Notes: generated by a model from the letters alone, not told the origin. A stretch of DNA of 20,716 bases from Oceanospirillaceae bacterium (GCA_003523085.1 DPHD01000088.1:1-20716), one strand, 5' to 3'. Positions 1 to 7,488 are shown, numbered from the stretch's first letter. Translations and numbers: made by a program.

Positions 1-53
1 CCGCAATGACGTGGCTTCGTGTGGCGTCATCCTGACGAAGGTCAGGATCTCTA
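1..53. repeat. Dispersed repeat fragments at the putA 3' end
   Basis: Two pieces of the repeat also found at 4360-4412 lie here. Bases 1-11 match 4402-4412 exactly and look like the tail of one copy cut by the window edge. Bases 30-53 match 4360-4383 at all 24 positions and form the head of another copy. The head contains a perfect 7-bp inverted repeat, TCCTGAC/GTCAGGA, around a GAAG loop. The shared sequence includes bases 51-53, the complement of the putA TAG stop codon, so the repeat supplies the gene's stop. It may also act as a 3' hairpin for the putA transcript. Confidence 0.75.
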
Positions 54-3000
54 CTCCCCAGCAGCGATCAAACTGGCATTACCACCGGCGGCCGTGGTAT
101 CAATACACAAATGCCGCTCCATGGTATAACGTTGTGGGTCTGAGGCTTCGCTAATCAACGGCAACAAGGCCCCCGCTTTATGTGCCAAAGCACTCCGCAA
201 CTGCTGCTGGTAAGCTAACGCCGCATTAGCCGCTACCCCGTGATAACCCGTCAATTCGGTAACGGCAGTGGCCGCTATCTGGCCATTCAGTACTACCAAA
301 GGCAAATCGCTCTTAGGGAGCACCAGATCACTTACCACCAGCACTACCGCATTACCCTGAGCTAACGCCGTTTGCGCCTGCAATAAGGCCGCCTGACGGT
401 CGGGCCCTAAACACAGCACCACACCGCGAGCCACAGTAGACAGTTGATTTAACTCCCCCGTTGGCCCGGGCAACAAGACGGCATCACGGCAAAGGTCCTG
501 TATCTGACTGGCTTGTGGGCCAAACACCTGACACAACCGAGACAAACGATCACTTGATTGCTGCCATTGGGATAAGCTTGCACCAGCGACACTGTTAACC
601 GCCTGCTGTACCTGGTCCAAACTCACAAGCTCGCCACTAGGGGCATGACCTACCACAGGACGAGGGCTACGCAAACGTTGCACGTACTGTGGACCACCCG
701 CTTTAGGTCCCGTGCCCGACAAACCTTCACCACCAAATGGCTGACTGCCCACCACCGCGCCAATTTGGTTACGGTTAACATAGGTATTACCTGCGTGCAC
801 TCCTTTGACCAACTGCTCTACCCGTGCATCCACACGGGTATGTACACCAAAGGTTAGGCCGTAGCCTTGGGCATTGATGGTATCAATAAGTTGAGGTAAG
901 GATTGAGCCGAGAAAGTCGCCACGTGTAATACGGGGCCAAAAATCTCTTCTGCAAGATCCTCTATACCATTTAACTGAATCACCGTAGGCCCAACAAACA
1001 AACCATGATCAGGAATAGGCATGCGCTTTAGCACTTGGCCTTGATCATCACAGGCCTCAATATGAGCTTCTATCTTGGCCTTAGAAGCCGCGTCGATCAC
1101 GGGACCTACATCGGTATCTAAATGCCAAGGGTTGCCGAGTTTCAACTCATCCATGGCACCAAAAAGCATGTGCAATACCTTGTCGGCAATGTCTTCTTGC
1201 AAATACAGCATACGTAGCGCCGAACACCGTTGCCCCGCACTCTGAAAGGCCGAGGCCAACACATCGCGTACCACTTGCTCGGGCAAGGCCGTTGAATCGA
1301 CAATCATGGCATTGAGACCACCGGTCTCAGCAATCATCACTGCATCGGGAGCCAATTTTTCGGCCATCACACGGTTGATGTGTTGCGCCGTTGCCGTTGA
1401 ACCCGTGAAACACACACCACTAATACGCGGGTCGCTGGTAATCGGCACGCCCACCTCCTGCGCACCTCCCGGCAGGTATTGGATGGCAGCCACAGGAAAC
1501 CCGGCCTCATGCATTAACTGCACGGCCCGAAAAGCCACCAAATTAGTTTGCCCCGCCGGTTTTGCCAACACCGCATTACCCGCCGCTAAAGCAGCAAACA
1601 CTTGGCCACTAAAAATGGCTAAGGGAAAATTCCACGGCGAGATACAGCTCACAACACCGCGACCTTGAGCTTGTGGCACCGACGCCATTTGTTGCCCATA
1701 AAAGCGTGCAAAATCAACCGCTTCGCGCAGCTCACCCACAGCATCCAACCAAGTTTTACCAGCTTCGCGGGCTAAAATAGCAAACAGTTCAGTGGCATTC
1801 TGCTCGTATAAGTCGGCCACTTTTTCGAAACAAGCCACTCGTTGTGCCATGGGCATGGCTAACCACTGGGCTTGGCCTTGGGGGGCTGCACTCATCGCTG
1901 ATTCTATTTGCGCAGCAGACGCCATACTCACTTGACCCACTTGTTCGTCATCCAGGGCGGGGTTAGCCACCCATTGAGGCGCAAGGGATAAACCCGCGGG
2001 GTTAGCAATAATAGGCATAGCCTGCCAATATTCCTCGGCCAAATGACTACGCGCATGCTCCATAGCTTCGATTGTAGGGGCATCTGTAATGTCCCAGCCC
2101 ATGGCGTTTTTTCTATAGCTGGTGCCCGCGCTAGCAAACAGGTCTTGAGGTTCAACAATGGCATGACTGCCGCAACTGAGGCCTTGCTGTAAACGTGACA
2201 AGACCACATTCACTGGGTCTTGGGCAATGGTTTCTGGGGCGATCTCTGGGTTCACCAACTGGTGTACAAAGGAGGAGTTAGCGCCGTTTTCTAGTAAGCG
2301 CCGCACCAGATAAGCCAACAAATCTTGATGTGCGCCTACGGGTGCATAGATCCGGCAGCGCACATTGCCTTGTGCCATAACACTGGCATGCAAGGATTCT
2401 CCCATGCCGTGTAAACGCTGAAATTCATAATCATAGCTGCCGCTTTGGTCATCCGCATCGTTAGCCGCCAATTGCAAAATAGCTGCCACAGAATGGGCAT
2501 TGTGGGTGGCAAATTGAGCATAAATGCGGTCGTTCATCGCCAGTAGCTGTTTGGCGCAGGCAAGGTAAGACAAGTCGGTATTGGCCTTGCGCGTAAACAC
2601 AGGAAAACCCGTTAAACCCAGGACTTGAGCGCGTTTGATTTCGGCATCCCAGTAGGCCCCTTTGACCAAGCGCACCATAATCTGGCGATCTAACCCTTTA
2701 GACAAGGCGTGCAACCAGCCTAAAACCCATGGTGCACGTTTACTAAAGGCCTGCACCACCACACCAAAGCCGTGCCATCCTTCCAATTCCGAAGAAGCCA
2801 ACACCGCAGCAATTACATCTAACGAAATGTCCAAGCGGTCGGCTTCTTCAGCATCAATGTTAAAACCCATGTGGGCGGCTTTGGCCTGCATGGCTAAGGC
2901 CAATACTTGAGGTACCAGTTCTTGCAATACGCGCCCACGCTGGCCCCATTCATAACGTGGGTGCAAGGCCGACAATTTAACAGAAATACCCGGGTTATTA

Positions 3001-3701
3001 CGAATATCGGCGTCACTGCAATGGGGGGCTAAGTCGGCAATGGCTTGGCTATAGGAATCGAAGTAACGGGTGGCATCTTCTGCAGTACGGGCGGCTTCGC
3101 CCAACATGTCGTAGGAATGGGTATAGCCCTGACCCGCGAGTTTTTTGGCCCGGCGAGTGGCTTCGTGCATGGTGCGCCCCAATACAAACTGAGAGCCTAA
3201 TTCTTTCATGGCTTGAGCTACGGCTGTACGCACGACCGGCTCGCCCACACGCTTCACCAAGCCGCGCATAGTAGAACCGACTTTGTCGGCGTCTACCGGC
3301 GCTAACAACTTACCGGTGACCAACAGCGCCCAAGTCGATGAGTTAATGAGGGATGAATTTGAATGACCTAAGTGGCTTGACCAATCACCGGCTTGTACTT
3401 TGTCTTCGATGAGGGCGTCTATGGTGGCTTTGTCTGGCACCCGTAATAACGCTTCTGCCATACACATAAGCGCTACACCCTCTTTAGTGCTCAGGCCATA
3501 TTCACCTAAAAACTTTTCCATCATGGTGGGGCTAGAGTGGCTACGAACATGGCGTACCAACTCTGCTGCTTGAGCCGACATCTGTTGGCGCTGGGCTTGG
3601 GGCAAATCTAAACGAGACAAAAGGGTCGCTACACAGTCTTGCTCATTGGCAAGGTAAGCTGCGCGCATGGCGGTACGAATAGTATCAAGTTGCTGGTTCA
3701 T
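51..3701 (-). CDS. putA: Bifunctional proline dehydrogenase / L-glutamate gamma-semialdehyde dehydrogenase PutA
   Basis: This enzyme oxidises proline to glutamate in two steps: an FAD-dependent proline dehydrogenase delivers electrons to the quinone pool, and an NAD-dependent aldehyde dehydrogenase finishes the reaction. The 1216-residue protein has the proline dehydrogenase barrel at roughly 180-500, with the KGAYWD motif and the substrate-binding arginine pair R467-R468 in RRLLENGAN. The aldehyde dehydrogenase domain lies at roughly 560-1030, with N691 in SPWNFPL, general base E792 in ETGG and catalytic C826 in GQRCSA. About 180 residues follow as the C-terminal domain of longer PutAs. The N-terminal ribbon-helix-helix repressor domain of E. 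coli PutA (about 1320 residues) is absent, so this form should be catalytic only. The divergent Lrp-type gene at 3893 is the likely regulator. The ATG has only a weak GGGG upstream. Confidence 0.97.
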   Translation of the reverse strand: MNQQLDTIRTAMRAAYLANEQDCVATLLSRLDLPQAQRQQMSAQAAELVRHVRSHSSPTMMEKFLGEYGLSTKEGVALMCMAEALLRVPDKATIDALIEDKVQAGDWSSHLGHSNSSLINSSTWALLVTGKLLAPVDADKVGSTMRGLVKRVGEPVVRTAVAQAMKELGSQFVLGRTMHEATRRAKKLAGQGYTHSYDMLGEAARTAEDATRYFDSYSQAIADLAPHCSDADIRNNPGISVKLSALHPRYEWGQRGRVLQELVPQVLALAMQAKAAHMGFNIDAEEADRLDISLDVIAAVLASSELEGWHGFGVVVQAFSKRAPWVLGWLHALSKGLDRQIMVRLVKGAYWDAEIKRAQVLGLTGFPVFTRKANTDLSYLACAKQLLAMNDRIYAQFATHNAHSVAAILQLAANDADDQSGSYDYEFQRLHGMGESLHASVMAQGNVRCRIYAPVGAHQDLLAYLVRRLLENGANSSFVHQLVNPEIAPETIAQDPVNVVLSRLQQGLSCGSHAIVEPQDLFASAGTSYRKNAMGWDITDAPTIEAMEHARSHLAEEYWQAMPIIANPAGLSLAPQWVANPALDDEQVGQVSMASAAQIESAMSAAPQGQAQWLAMPMAQRVACFEKVADLYEQNATELFAILAREAGKTWLDAVGELREAVDFARFYGQQMASVPQAQGRGVVSCISPWNFPLAIFSGQVFAALAAGNAVLAKPAGQTNLVAFRAVQLMHEAGFPVAAIQYLPGGAQEVGVPITSDPRISGVCFTGSTATAQHINRVMAEKLAPDAVMIAETGGLNAMIVDSTALPEQVVRDVLASAFQSAGQRCSALRMLYLQEDIADKVLHMLFGAMDELKLGNPWHLDTDVGPVIDAASKAKIEAHIEACDDQGQVLKRMPIPDHGLFVGPTVIQLNGIEDLAEEIFGPVLHVATFSAQSLPQLIDTINAQGYGLTFGVHTRVDARVEQLVKGVHAGNTYVNRNQIGAVVGSQPFGGEGLSGTGPKAGGPQYVQRLRSPRPVVGHAPSGELVSLDQVQQAVNSVAGASLSQWQQSSDRLSRLCQVFGPQASQIQDLCRDAVLLPGPTGELNQLSTVARGVVLCLGPDRQAALLQAQTALAQGNAVVLVVSDLVLPKSDLPLVVLNGQIAATAVTELTGYHGVAANAALAYQQQLRSALAHKAGALLPLISEASDPQRYTMERHLCIDTTAAGGNASLIAAGE

Positions 3702-3754
3702 ATGTGCCCCACTAGTTAGTCGATAAGTATGCCGCCATTCTAGCCCCTAACTTA

Positions 3755-3769
3755 AAGTGAAATTCACTT
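3755..3769. promoter_or_regulatory. Perfect 15-bp palindrome in the putA/lrp intergenic region
   Basis: AAGTGAA and TTCACTT are perfect 7-bp arms around a single A. The site lies 54 bp upstream of the putA start. A putA -10 candidate, TAGAAT on the minus strand at 3737-3742, would place its -35 around 3760-3765, inside the palindrome. An operator for the adjacent Lrp-family protein is a reasonable inference, but the site was found by eye and no consensus search was done. Confidence 0.4.
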
Positions 3770-3790
3770 CATTTTTTAACAACAAATACA

Positions 3791-3818
3791 TTATCAACTA
3801 AATATGTATAGTTATATT
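3791..3818 (+). promoter_or_regulatory. Candidate promoter for the Lrp/AsnC gene
   Basis: TTATCA (3791-3796; 4 of 6 to the -35 consensus) and TATATT (3813-3818; 5 of 6 to the -10) are separated by 16 bp in a very AT-rich stretch. This would give a leader of about 65-70 nt before the ATG at 3893. The 191-bp gap 3702-3892 contains no gene; it holds this candidate, the palindrome at 3755-3769 and AT-rich sequence of the kind Lrp-type proteins bind. Confidence 0.3.
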
Positions 3819-3892
3819 TTATTTATGCCTACATTTACTTAGATTTAAGGTATATTCACTAAACAACAACCTACCCACCTAAGCCCATCGCT

Positions 3893-4339
3893 ATGGAACA
3901 ACTAGACCGCCACGACAAAGCCATTATTGCCGCCATGCAAAAAGATGGCCGCATCACCATTACCGCCTTAGCTCAACAGGTCGGTTTATCTAACACGCCT
4001 TGCCAGATGCGCCTCAAGCGTTTGCAAGATCAGGGTTATATTACCGGCTACGTGGCACTGGTTAACAAAACCAAACTAGGCCTAGATCACGTGGCTTTTG
4101 TACAAGCCACGTTAGCCTCCACCAGCAGTAAGTCACTAGAAGCCTTTAACGAAGCCGTATGCAAAATTGCTGAGATAGAACAGTGCCACATGATCGCGGC
4201 CAACTTTGATTATTTACTCAAGGTGAGAACTAAAGACATGGCCTCATATCGAGCCATATTAGGCGAAAAAATCTCCACCCTGCCCCACGTGGTACAAACC
4301 AGTACCTTTGTGGTGATGGAAAGCGTTAAAGACGTTTAG
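3893..4339 (+). CDS. Lrp/AsnC family transcriptional regulator, probable regulator of putA
   Basis: The 148-residue product has the standard family size and plan. A winged helix-turn-helix fills about residues 4-60 (DRHDKAIIAAMQKDGRI, then ITALAQQVGLSNTPCQMRLKRLQ), and a ligand-binding RAM domain fills about 65-145. Family members are dimers or octamers that sense amino acids. Divergent Lrp-type genes next to putA are commonly PutR-like activators that respond to proline; together with the missing DNA-binding domain in this PutA, that role is likely here but is inferred from position. No clear Shine-Dalgarno sequence precedes the ATG. The stop codon lies against the left arm of a hairpin at 4329-4360, and the gene converges on the isomerase gene at 4419-5210. 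Confidence 0.92.
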   Translation: MEQLDRHDKAIIAAMQKDGRITITALAQQVGLSNTPCQMRLKRLQDQGYITGYVALVNKTKLGLDHVAFVQATLASTSSKSLEAFNEAVCKIAEIEQCHMIAANFDYLLKVRTKDMASYRAILGEKISTLPHVVQTSTFVVMESVKDV

Positions 4340-4360
4340 CCTGACCCAACAAAACGTCTT
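4329..4360. terminator. Inverted repeat spanning the lrp stop codon, possible terminator
   Basis: AAGACGTTT (4329-4337) and AAACGTCTT (4352-4360) are perfect 9-bp arms around a 14-nt loop. The left arm ends on the first base of the TAG stop. No real T-tract follows; the dispersed repeat begins at once. It may end or protect the lrp transcript between the two convergent genes, but it is not a textbook intrinsic terminator. Confidence 0.4.
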
Positions 4361-4412
4361 CCTGACGAAGGTCAGGATCTCTAGCCAGATTGCGGCCTGC
4401 GCCGCAATGACG
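4360..4412. repeat. Dispersed repeat with two hairpins, complete copy
   Basis: The unit contains two perfect inverted repeats. The first is TCCTGAC/GTCAGGA around GAAG (4360-4377); the second is ATTGCGGC/GCCGCAAT around CTGC (4389-4408). Bases 4360-4383 are identical to 30-53, and 4402-4412 are identical to 1-11. The copy fills the space between convergent lrp and hydroxypyruvate isomerase genes. The structure resembles REP-like or MITE-like intergenic repeats. No transposase is nearby and no target-site duplication is evident. Confidence 0.75.
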
Positions 4413-4418
4413 GGGGGT

Positions 4419-5210
4419 CTACGACCTTTTCGCCACACGCATAGCACCCATCCAACCCAACCCCTCAAGGGTCGTGGTTTTAGGCCTATATTCACAGCCC
4501 ACATAGCCCGAATAGCCTGAAGCCTCTATCACATGAAACACAGGAGCATAATCCAACACTCCCGTATCGGGCTCATGACGCTCTGGCACACCGGCTATTT
4601 GAATATGAGAAATGTGCGGCAACAGCTGTTTAAACTGCTCCAACGCATTACCTTCGTGTTTTTGACAGTGGAAAAAATCAAACTGAATACCCACATTGCT
4701 GGCGCCAATGACTGTGTACAACCGTAATACCTGCGCCTGGTTAGATAACAGGTAGTTTGGCATATCTATAGGATTAATGGCTTCCATTGTAAGGCAAACT
4801 CCCGCGTCCTTAGCCACACCCGCTGCCCAGCGTAAATTATTCACGTACACCGCTTCGGCCTCATCAAGGCTGACACCATCAGGCACTAAACCCGCCATCA
4901 CGTGCACTAATGGATTACCCATGGCCGCAACGTATTGCAACGCCTGCCTCACCGAAGCCTCAAATTCTGACCGGCGACGGGCGTCACACGCCATACCACG
5001 ATCGCCCCTATGCCAACAGCCAGCCGACGTATTAATTAACACCTGAGGTATTCCACTGAGCCTAATCGCCCTAGACACCTCGTCGATGCTGAAATCATAG
5101 GGAAACAAACATTCTACACCTACAAACCCCGCATCGGCAGCCGCTTGATAGCGCTGTAAAAACGGCAATTCGTTAAATAACATAGAAATGTTGGCACACA
5201 GGTTAAGCAT
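4419..5210 (-). CDS. hyi: Hydroxypyruvate isomerase family protein
   Basis: The 263-residue protein is a sugar-phosphate isomerase/AP-endonuclease type TIM barrel that matches hydroxypyruvate isomerase along its length. It has the opening NISMLFNELPFLQR, then TMEAINPIDMPNY, QFDFFHCQ, IQIAGVPERHEPDTG and CEYRP, which carry the acidic and histidine metal-site residues of the family. Hyi interconverts hydroxypyruvate and tartronate semialdehyde in the cytosol. The divergent gene encodes a tartronate semialdehyde reductase-like enzyme, which supports that role. Glyoxylate carboligase, the usual third partner, is not in the window. OtnI-type 2-oxo-tetronate isomerases are close relatives and cannot be excluded. 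The ATG has no obvious Shine-Dalgarno and abuts an ATG on the other strand (CATATG). Confidence 0.85.
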   Translation of the reverse strand: MLNLCANISMLFNELPFLQRYQAAADAGFVGVECLFPYDFSIDEVSRAIRLSGIPQVLINTSAGCWHRGDRGMACDARRRSEFEASVRQALQYVAAMGNPLVHVMAGLVPDGVSLDEAEAVYVNNLRWAAGVAKDAGVCLTMEAINPIDMPNYLLSNQAQVLRLYTVIGASNVGIQFDFFHCQKHEGNALEQFKQLLPHISHIQIAGVPERHEPDTGVLDYAPVFHVIEASGYSGYVGCEYRPKTTTLEGLGWMGAMRVAKRS

Positions 5211-5255
5211 ATGGATAATGGCAATTATAGGGTTAACTTCTCAGAGCAGCTTATC

Positions 5256-6152
5256 ATGAACACATTAGCACCAGTAGGCTTCATTGGCGTGGGTTTAATG
5301 GGCCAAGCCATGGCAGCCCAGTTGATTAAGGCGGGTTTTAATCTGTGCATCCATAGCCGTACAGCCCACAAAGCCGAGCCTTTAATGGCCCTAGGCGCAA
5401 GCTATGCCCACAGCCCAGCCGAGCTTGCACAGAAGATACAAGGCGGCATTGTAATTATCTGCGTGACCGACTCCCCCGCTCTAGAACAAGTGATCAACGG
5501 ACCCCAAGGTTTATTAACCCACTTGGCCAAGCATAGCTTAATCATCGACATGGGCACCAGCCGTTACGACCTCACCATGACCCTAGCGCAACAAGCGCAA
5601 CATCAACACATCCATTATATCGATGCCCCCGTATCCGGCGGCCAAATCGGTGCACAAGAAGGCAGTTTATCGATTATGGCAGGCGGCAATTCCAACCAGA
5701 TCCACCGGGCACAACCGCTGTTTGATGCCATGGGCCACAAGACCACCCTTGTAGGCGAGGTGGGCTGTGGCCAACTAGCCAAGGCCGCCAACCAAATGAT
5801 TGTAGGGGCCACACTCAATATTGTTGCGGAGGCGCTATTTCTAGCCCAACAAAACGGCGCCGACCCCGCCAAAGTAAAAGACGCTCTGAGCGGTGGTTTT
5901 GCCGACAGTAAAATTTTACAAGTACACGGCCAACGTATGGTCGAGCAAAGTTACACCCCAGGCGCCAGAGCCACCACCCAACTAAAAGACTTACAACAAG
6001 CACAAGACTTAGCCCACCAAAGCAACCTCAAGCTGCCACTAAATGAAACCTGCCTTAGGCAATGGCAAGGCATGGTTAATGCGGGCTTAGGTGATTTAGA
6101 TCAGGCGGGTATTTTGGCATGGGTAGAACGTAATAATCCGGCTCTATTATGA
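5256..6152 (+). CDS. glxR: Tartronate semialdehyde (2-hydroxy-3-oxopropionate) reductase-like 3-hydroxyacid dehydrogenase
   Basis: This is an NAD(P)-dependent beta-hydroxyacid dehydrogenase. The Rossmann dinucleotide motif GVGLMG is at residues 11-16, the substrate-binding signature is DAPVSGGQIGA, and the catalytic lysine lies in GQLAKAANQMIVG. The C-terminal helical domain is complete. I place the start at the ATG at 5256 (298 residues), which puts the Rossmann motif at the usual distance from the N-terminus; an in-frame ATG at 5211 would add 15 unrelated residues. An AGAGCAG upstream of 5256 is a weak ribosome site. Tartronate semialdehyde reductase reduces its substrate to glycerate. The assignment rests on the divergent hydroxypyruvate isomerase; by sequence alone a related 3-hydroxyisobutyrate dehydrogenase is possible. 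Confidence 0.85.
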   Translation: MNTLAPVGFIGVGLMGQAMAAQLIKAGFNLCIHSRTAHKAEPLMALGASYAHSPAELAQKIQGGIVIICVTDSPALEQVINGPQGLLTHLAKHSLIIDMGTSRYDLTMTLAQQAQHQHIHYIDAPVSGGQIGAQEGSLSIMAGGNSNQIHRAQPLFDAMGHKTTLVGEVGCGQLAKAANQMIVGATLNIVAEALFLAQQNGADPAKVKDALSGGFADSKILQVHGQRMVEQSYTPGARATTQLKDLQQAQDLAHQSNLKLPLNETCLRQWQGMVNAGLGDLDQAGILAWVERNNPALL

Positions 6153-6168
6153 CCGATAAGGCACAACC

Positions 6169-6405
6169 TTAGTCTTCAGGCAACGCGTCAAACTCTTGTT
6201 TTTTTGACTCCATCCACTGCTGCATTTTTTCTGGGCTTTGCATAAACTCACCCATTTTTTGCATGGCCGCTAGATGATCTGGCTCTTGCGCTTGGTGCAT
6301 TTCCATACCGTGTTGCTGGCTCAAGCCCGCCATTTCTTCAAAGGTGCTGGCCCGAAACTCCAAATCACAAGCCCCACCCAATTGATTACAAGTCATTGTT
6401 TTCAT
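6169..6405 (-). CDS. DUF1059 family small protein
   Basis: The 78-residue product begins MKTMTCNQLGGACDLEF and ends in a charged helical region rich in Met and Gln. The Cys pair in CNQLGGAC and the STFEEMAGLSQQHG segment are typical of DUF1059, whose function I do not know. I chose the ATG at 6405 over the ATG at 6477 because AGAGGT lies 8 nt upstream and the family homology begins there; the extra 24 residues of the longer version look unlike the family. A TTGCCA further upstream could be a -35, but its -10 partner is poor. The gene converges on the reductase gene with a 16-bp gap. Confidence 0.82.
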   Translation of the reverse strand: MKTMTCNQLGGACDLEFRASTFEEMAGLSQQHGMEMHQAQEPDHLAAMQKMGEFMQSPEKMQQWMESKKQEFDALPED

Positions 6406-6413
6406 GTACTTAA

Positions 6414-6419
6414 ACCTCT
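6414..6419 (-). promoter_or_regulatory. Ribosome binding site fixing the DUF1059 start
   Basis: AGAGGT on the minus strand, 8 nt before the ATG at 6405. This selects the 78-residue product over the longer reading frame that starts at 6477. Confidence 0.7.
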
Positions 6420-6517
6420 TTTGATTACTAGATTCACTTAGCACTTTGGCAAACATTGGTTTTAATTGTAACTTCAAGGCGCAGCCGCTGGCTACTATAA
6501 TCCTAACAAGCGCTGGA

Positions 6518-7057
6518 TTAGCGAATCAAACCCAAAATTTGCTTAAACTCAGAAGATCGGCAATCTTTTACCAGCTCATACAAACACATTTCTAGCCCCG
6601 TAATTTCAACACCGGCATGTTTTAACCGACTTATACCAAGCCGTTTATTAGCCGCCGTACGAGAAGAAACACAGTCACTAACCAGCTCGACCTTATAGCC
6701 CATGCCCAGCAAACCCTTTGCCGTTTGATACACACAAATATGCGCTTCTATGCCGCAAACCAGCCAATTATCTACGTTTTTAGCCCTAACAGCATCTAAC
6801 AAGTCGGGGGATTCACAGGCATTAAAAGTATATTTAGTGATGGGCTCGATACCGTCAAGCAGACCACTGAGTTGGTTTACAGTAGCACCCAATTTTTCAG
6901 GATTTTGTTCCAGCAATATAATAGGTAACTTAAGAGCCTGCGCTCCTTTAATCAACTTTTCACAATTAGCAATTAATACATCACTTTCGTGCACTAGACG
7001 CGCAAGCTTACCTTGAACATCAACTACAATAAGCCCCGTATGTTCTCTCGTTAGCAT
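6518..7057 (-). CDS. Isochorismatase-fold cysteine hydrolase
   Basis: The 179-residue protein has the complete Asp-Lys-Cys triad of the superfamily: D13 in VVDVQ, K75 in ITKYTFNAC and C108 in GIEAHICV. The cis-peptide segment before the cysteine (GIEAHIC) is also present. Members hydrolyse amides or vinyl ethers, including isochorismate, nicotinamide and ureido compounds. This one resembles the YcaC-like branch, whose substrate is unknown, so no substrate is proposed. A strong ribosome site, GGAAGGTGG (7061-7069), precedes the ATG. The gene shares direction with the DUF1059 gene but is separated from its chosen start by 112 bp, so co-transcription is uncertain. Confidence 0.87.
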   Translation of the reverse strand: MLTREHTGLIVVDVQGKLARLVHESDVLIANCEKLIKGAQALKLPIILLEQNPEKLGATVNQLSGLLDGIEPITKYTFNACESPDLLDAVRAKNVDNWLVCGIEAHICVYQTAKGLLGMGYKVELVSDCVSSRTAANKRLGISRLKHAGVEITGLEMCLYELVKDCRSSEFKQILGLIR

Positions 7058-7152
7058 TTGCCACCTTCCGACTTAAAGTAAGTATTATCACGCCGTGGGC
7101 ACTGCCATCTATGGGTGTTAACGCCACAAATAAAGGTGCGACGTAGCAAGTC

Positions 7153-7181
7153 TTGACAGCTAATGTATATTGTAACAATAT
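7153..7181 (+). promoter_or_regulatory. Candidate brnTA promoter
   Basis: A perfect -35 TTGACA lies at 7153-7158. With a 17-bp spacer, the -10 would be CAATAT (7176-7181), a 3-of-6 match. The -10 region is buried in the inverted repeat at 7163-7185. The predicted transcription start would fall at or just before the ATG at 7189. The -10 assignment is weak; the -35 and its position are clear. Confidence 0.45.
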
Positions 7182-7185
7182 ACAT
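7163..7185. promoter_or_regulatory. Perfect 11-bp inverted repeat, likely BrnA operator
   Basis: ATGTATATTGT and ACAATATACAT are exact inverted arms around a single A. The site begins 4 bp after TTGACA and ends 3 bp before the proposed brnT start codon, so bound protein would block the promoter. BrnA antitoxins carry a ribbon-helix-helix DNA-binding domain and are known to repress their own operons. Assigning the site to BrnA is an inference from position and symmetry. Confidence 0.7.
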
Positions 7186-7188
7186 ATT

Positions 7189-7488
7189 ATGATTGATTTT
7201 AGCAAAATTATCAGCTTTAGGTGGGACTCAGGTAATGCTAGGAAAAGCTCAGAAAAACATAATGTTAGCCAAGCCGAAGCCGAACAGACTTTTTTTAATA
7301 ACCCATTATTACTATTATTGGACGAAAAGCACAGCAACATGGAAGCTCGGTACCATGCGTATGGTAAGACAGACAACGACCGGCGGCTACACATTACTTT
7401 TACCCTGCGACAGGATGACACTTTGATTCGTGTCATTTCAGCTAGGGATATGCACCGTAAAGAGAGAGCGACATATGACAAGGCTTAA
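7189..7488 (+). CDS. brnT: BrnT family type II toxin (ribonuclease)
   Basis: The 99-residue product matches BrnT, an mRNA-cleaving RelE-like toxin. FRWDSGNARKSSEKHNVSQAEAEQTF corresponds to the usual F-WD-x-K...KH-VS-x-EA opening, RYHAYGKTDNDR to the central segment, and RVISARDMHRKERATYD to the C-terminal basic signature. I start it at the ATG at 7189; an in-frame TTG at 7153 is the -35 element itself and would place the operator inside the gene. There is no Shine-Dalgarno before 7189, so translation may be leaderless. The toxin comes first and overlaps the antitoxin gene by 14 bp, as is usual for this family. Base composition is more AT-rich than the flanking genes. Confidence 0.88.
   Translation: MIDFSKIISFRWDSGNARKSSEKHNVSQAEAEQTFFNNPLLLLLDEKHSNMEARYHAYGKTDNDRRLHITFTLRQDDTLIRVISARDMHRKERATYDKA

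Noticed and set aside
645..857. Small open frames antisense to putA, and similar frames opposite trpE, lptD and others.
   Set aside because: They lie opposite well-supported genes, lack ribosome sites and resemble no family; they are by-products of the coding strand.
5211..5255. An upstream ATG at 5211 that would extend the reductase by 15 residues and abut the hyi start as CATATG.
   Set aside because: The extra residues are not part of the family, the Rossmann motif would sit too far in, and no ribosome site precedes that ATG.
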